6,601 nucleotides of DNA, from the NCBI GenBank assembly GCA_031283015.1, contig JAITCQ010000037.1, forward strand, positions 1 to 6,601, written 5' to 3'. Below are positions 5,919 to 6,601 of this stretch, one piece after another (within the stretch, counting starts at the first letter, position 1; each line of letters starts with the position of its first letter). The notes under the pieces are model-generated. The model saw only the letters and a program-made list of their open reading frames with translations. It had not been told where the DNA came from and ran no database searches. The DNA comes from Candidatus Methanoplasma sp. (GTDB taxonomy: Archaea > Thermoplasmatota > Thermoplasmata > Methanomassiliicoccales > Methanomethylophilaceae). The translations under genes were made by a program, and so were the position numbers.

Positions 5919-6389
5919 ATGAGGTACGGAGGCGTGTTGTTGTCGGTGAGCAGCGTAAAGGCATCAAGAAAATTCTACGAGGACCTTTTAGGTCTTGAAG
6001 TGTATCAGGACTACGGCAGGAACATATCATTCGATTGCGGGCTGTCCCTGCAGGAGGATTTCGACTGGCTTGCGAAGATCCCGAAAGAGAGGATACTCCG
6101 GGAACCTAATAACATGGAGCTGTTCTTCGAGGAGGAGGACCTCGACGGCTTCGTAAAGAAACTGGAGCGGTACCCCGGAATCCTATATGTGCACGATATG
6201 GCGGAATATCCCTGGGGGCAGCGCGTGATCCGCTTCTACGACCCTGACGGGCACATCCTAGAGGTGGGTGAGGACATGAGGGTGGTAGTCGGACGGTTCC
6301 TCGGCTCGGGGATGTCGATGGAGGACGCGTCAAAAAGGATGGGCGTGTCCGTTACAGACTTGGAGAAGATACTGAGCGACAGGGGGTGA
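5919..6389 (+). CDS. VOC/glyoxalase-fold protein with helix-turn-helix-like tail
   Basis: A 156-residue protein of the vicinal oxygen chelate (glyoxalase/bleomycin-resistance/dioxygenase) superfamily. The first beta-alpha module is GGVLLSVSSVKASRKFYEDLLGLEV (4-28, with the FYxxxLGL signature); the second ends in IRFYDPDGHILEVGE (104-118, the usual DPDG...E motif). Candidate metal ligands are E67 and E115; the first-module His usually near residue 5 is missing (Gly), so metal binding and glyoxalase activity are doubtful. After the domain, residues 122-154 (RFLGSGMSMEDASKR...SVTDLEKIL) look like two helices of a small helix-turn-helix. I recall similar tails on VOC proteins of gut Firmicutes, which would fit transfer in a gut habitat, but this is from memory. 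It follows the DUF5131 gene by 19 bases with its own strong Shine-Dalgarno. The substrate is unknown. Confidence 0.85.
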   Translation: MRYGGVLLSVSSVKASRKFYEDLLGLEVYQDYGRNISFDCGLSLQEDFDWLAKIPKERILREPNNMELFFEEEDLDGFVKKLERYPGILYVHDMAEYPWGQRVIRFYDPDGHILEVGEDMRVVVGRFLGSGMSMEDASKRMGVSVTDLEKILSDRG

Positions 6390-6444
6390 GCGTCGGCAGG
6401 GACCCCGCCGAAAACGGCTAAATAACGTAACCCGATGAGCGGGC
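6390..6444. other. Short intergenic region between VOC and QueG-like genes
   Basis: Fifty-five bases with a weak CGGC/GCCG inverted pair (6394-6397 with 6407-6410) lacking a following T-run, so it is not a convincing terminator. The second half carries the TATA box of the next gene. Confidence 0.4.
6418..6425 (+). promoter_or_regulatory. TATA box of the QueG-like gene
   Basis: CTAAATAA, preceded by the A-rich CGAAAACGG as a possible BRE, is centred about 24 bases before the ATG at 6445. The start codon has no good Shine-Dalgarno, so the message is probably leaderless. This indicates a separate transcription unit from the VOC gene. Confidence 0.55.
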
Positions 6445-6601
6445 ATGGTCGTCACTACGGAAATGGCTTTGAGCATGCCCAAAGGTCTCGGCGCCGCATT
6501 GTCCGGCATAGCTACCAAGGGATCGCTGGAAGGCGCCCCTTACACCGCGGACCTCGACTACGTCCTGCCCGGAGCGAGGTCGGCGATAATCTTCGCCGTT
6601 C
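6445..6601 (+). CDS. QueG-like (COG1600-type) iron-sulfur protein, N-terminal fragment
   Basis: An open frame from the ATG at 6445 runs off the window after 52 complete codons. The translation ends YVLPGARSAIIFAV, which resembles the LPGARSV-I-FA(V/L)P segment near the N-terminus of epoxyqueuosine reductase-like and reductive-dehalogenase-like proteins. In the bacterial QueG enzyme this domain binds cobalamin and two [4Fe-4S] clusters sit further on; neither the clusters nor the active site lies in this window. Archaea do not make queuosine by the bacterial route, so an archaeal member probably acts on something else. The start is supported by a TATA box about 24 bases upstream. ATG codons 7 and 11 are alternatives. 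The family call rests on a short motif and is tentative. Confidence 0.55.
   Translation, partial: MVVTTEMALSMPKGLGAALSGIATKGSLEGAPYTADLDYVLPGARSAIIFAV

Noticed and set aside
6391..6412. Possible hairpin terminator after the VOC gene
   Set aside because: Only a 4-bp stem (CGGC/GCCG) with no T-run after it; archaeal termination mainly needs T-tracts.
1..6601. CRISPR arrays, tRNA or rRNA genes, insertion-sequence ends
   Set aside because: No regularly spaced repeats, cloverleaf-like sequence, transposase motif or matching terminal repeats were seen on reading both strands.

Overview
The window looks like a piece of a euryarchaeal chromosome. An Orc1/Cdc6-type initiator and an archaeal-style NcsA/TtuA tRNA thiolase indicate an archaeon. 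Third codon positions are G/C rich. TATA-like boxes sit 25-30 bases upstream of two start codons that lack a Shine-Dalgarno sequence, while other genes have strong Shine-Dalgarno sites. A Thermoplasmata-type, possibly gut-associated lineage such as Methanomassiliicoccales would fit. That placement is inferred from the gene mix and from the VOC protein's tail; no marker in the window proves it.

Layout. (1) Positions 1-1886, plus strand: the C-terminal two thirds of cysteinyl-tRNA synthetase (cysS, 5' end outside the window), overlapped by a radical SAM gene with a second cysteine cluster at its C-terminus. (2) Positions 1899-5003, minus strand, meeting the first unit tail to tail with a 12-base gap: a compact three-gene operon read leftwards, NIF3-like metalloprotein, then Orc1/Cdc6 (TGATG stop/start overlap), then NcsA/TtuA tRNA 2-thiolation enzyme (4-base gap). 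(3) Positions 5004-5176: a divergent intergenic region with a TATA box for each direction, a perfect 18-bp GC palindrome and a 14-bp A/T inverted repeat. (4) Positions 5177-6389, plus strand: a DUF5131 (phage Gp37/Gp68-type) protein with a radical-SAM-like three-cysteine motif, followed after 19 bases by a VOC/glyoxalase-fold protein with a helix-turn-helix-like tail. (5) Position 6445 to the window end: the start of a QueG-like (COG1600-type) iron-sulfur protein behind its own TATA box.

Functionally, the left part is core informational machinery (tRNA charging, tRNA thiolation, replication initiation) mixed with iron-sulfur and metal proteins. The right part (DUF5131 plus VOC) looks accessory. 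I see no CRISPR array, insertion sequence, tRNA, rRNA or phage structural gene. The points most worth a second look are the C-terminal cysteine cluster of the radical SAM protein, the palindrome between the divergent promoters, the altered sensor-1 residue of the Orc1/Cdc6 protein, and the DUF5131-VOC pair. I do not see strong evidence for a wholly new system.
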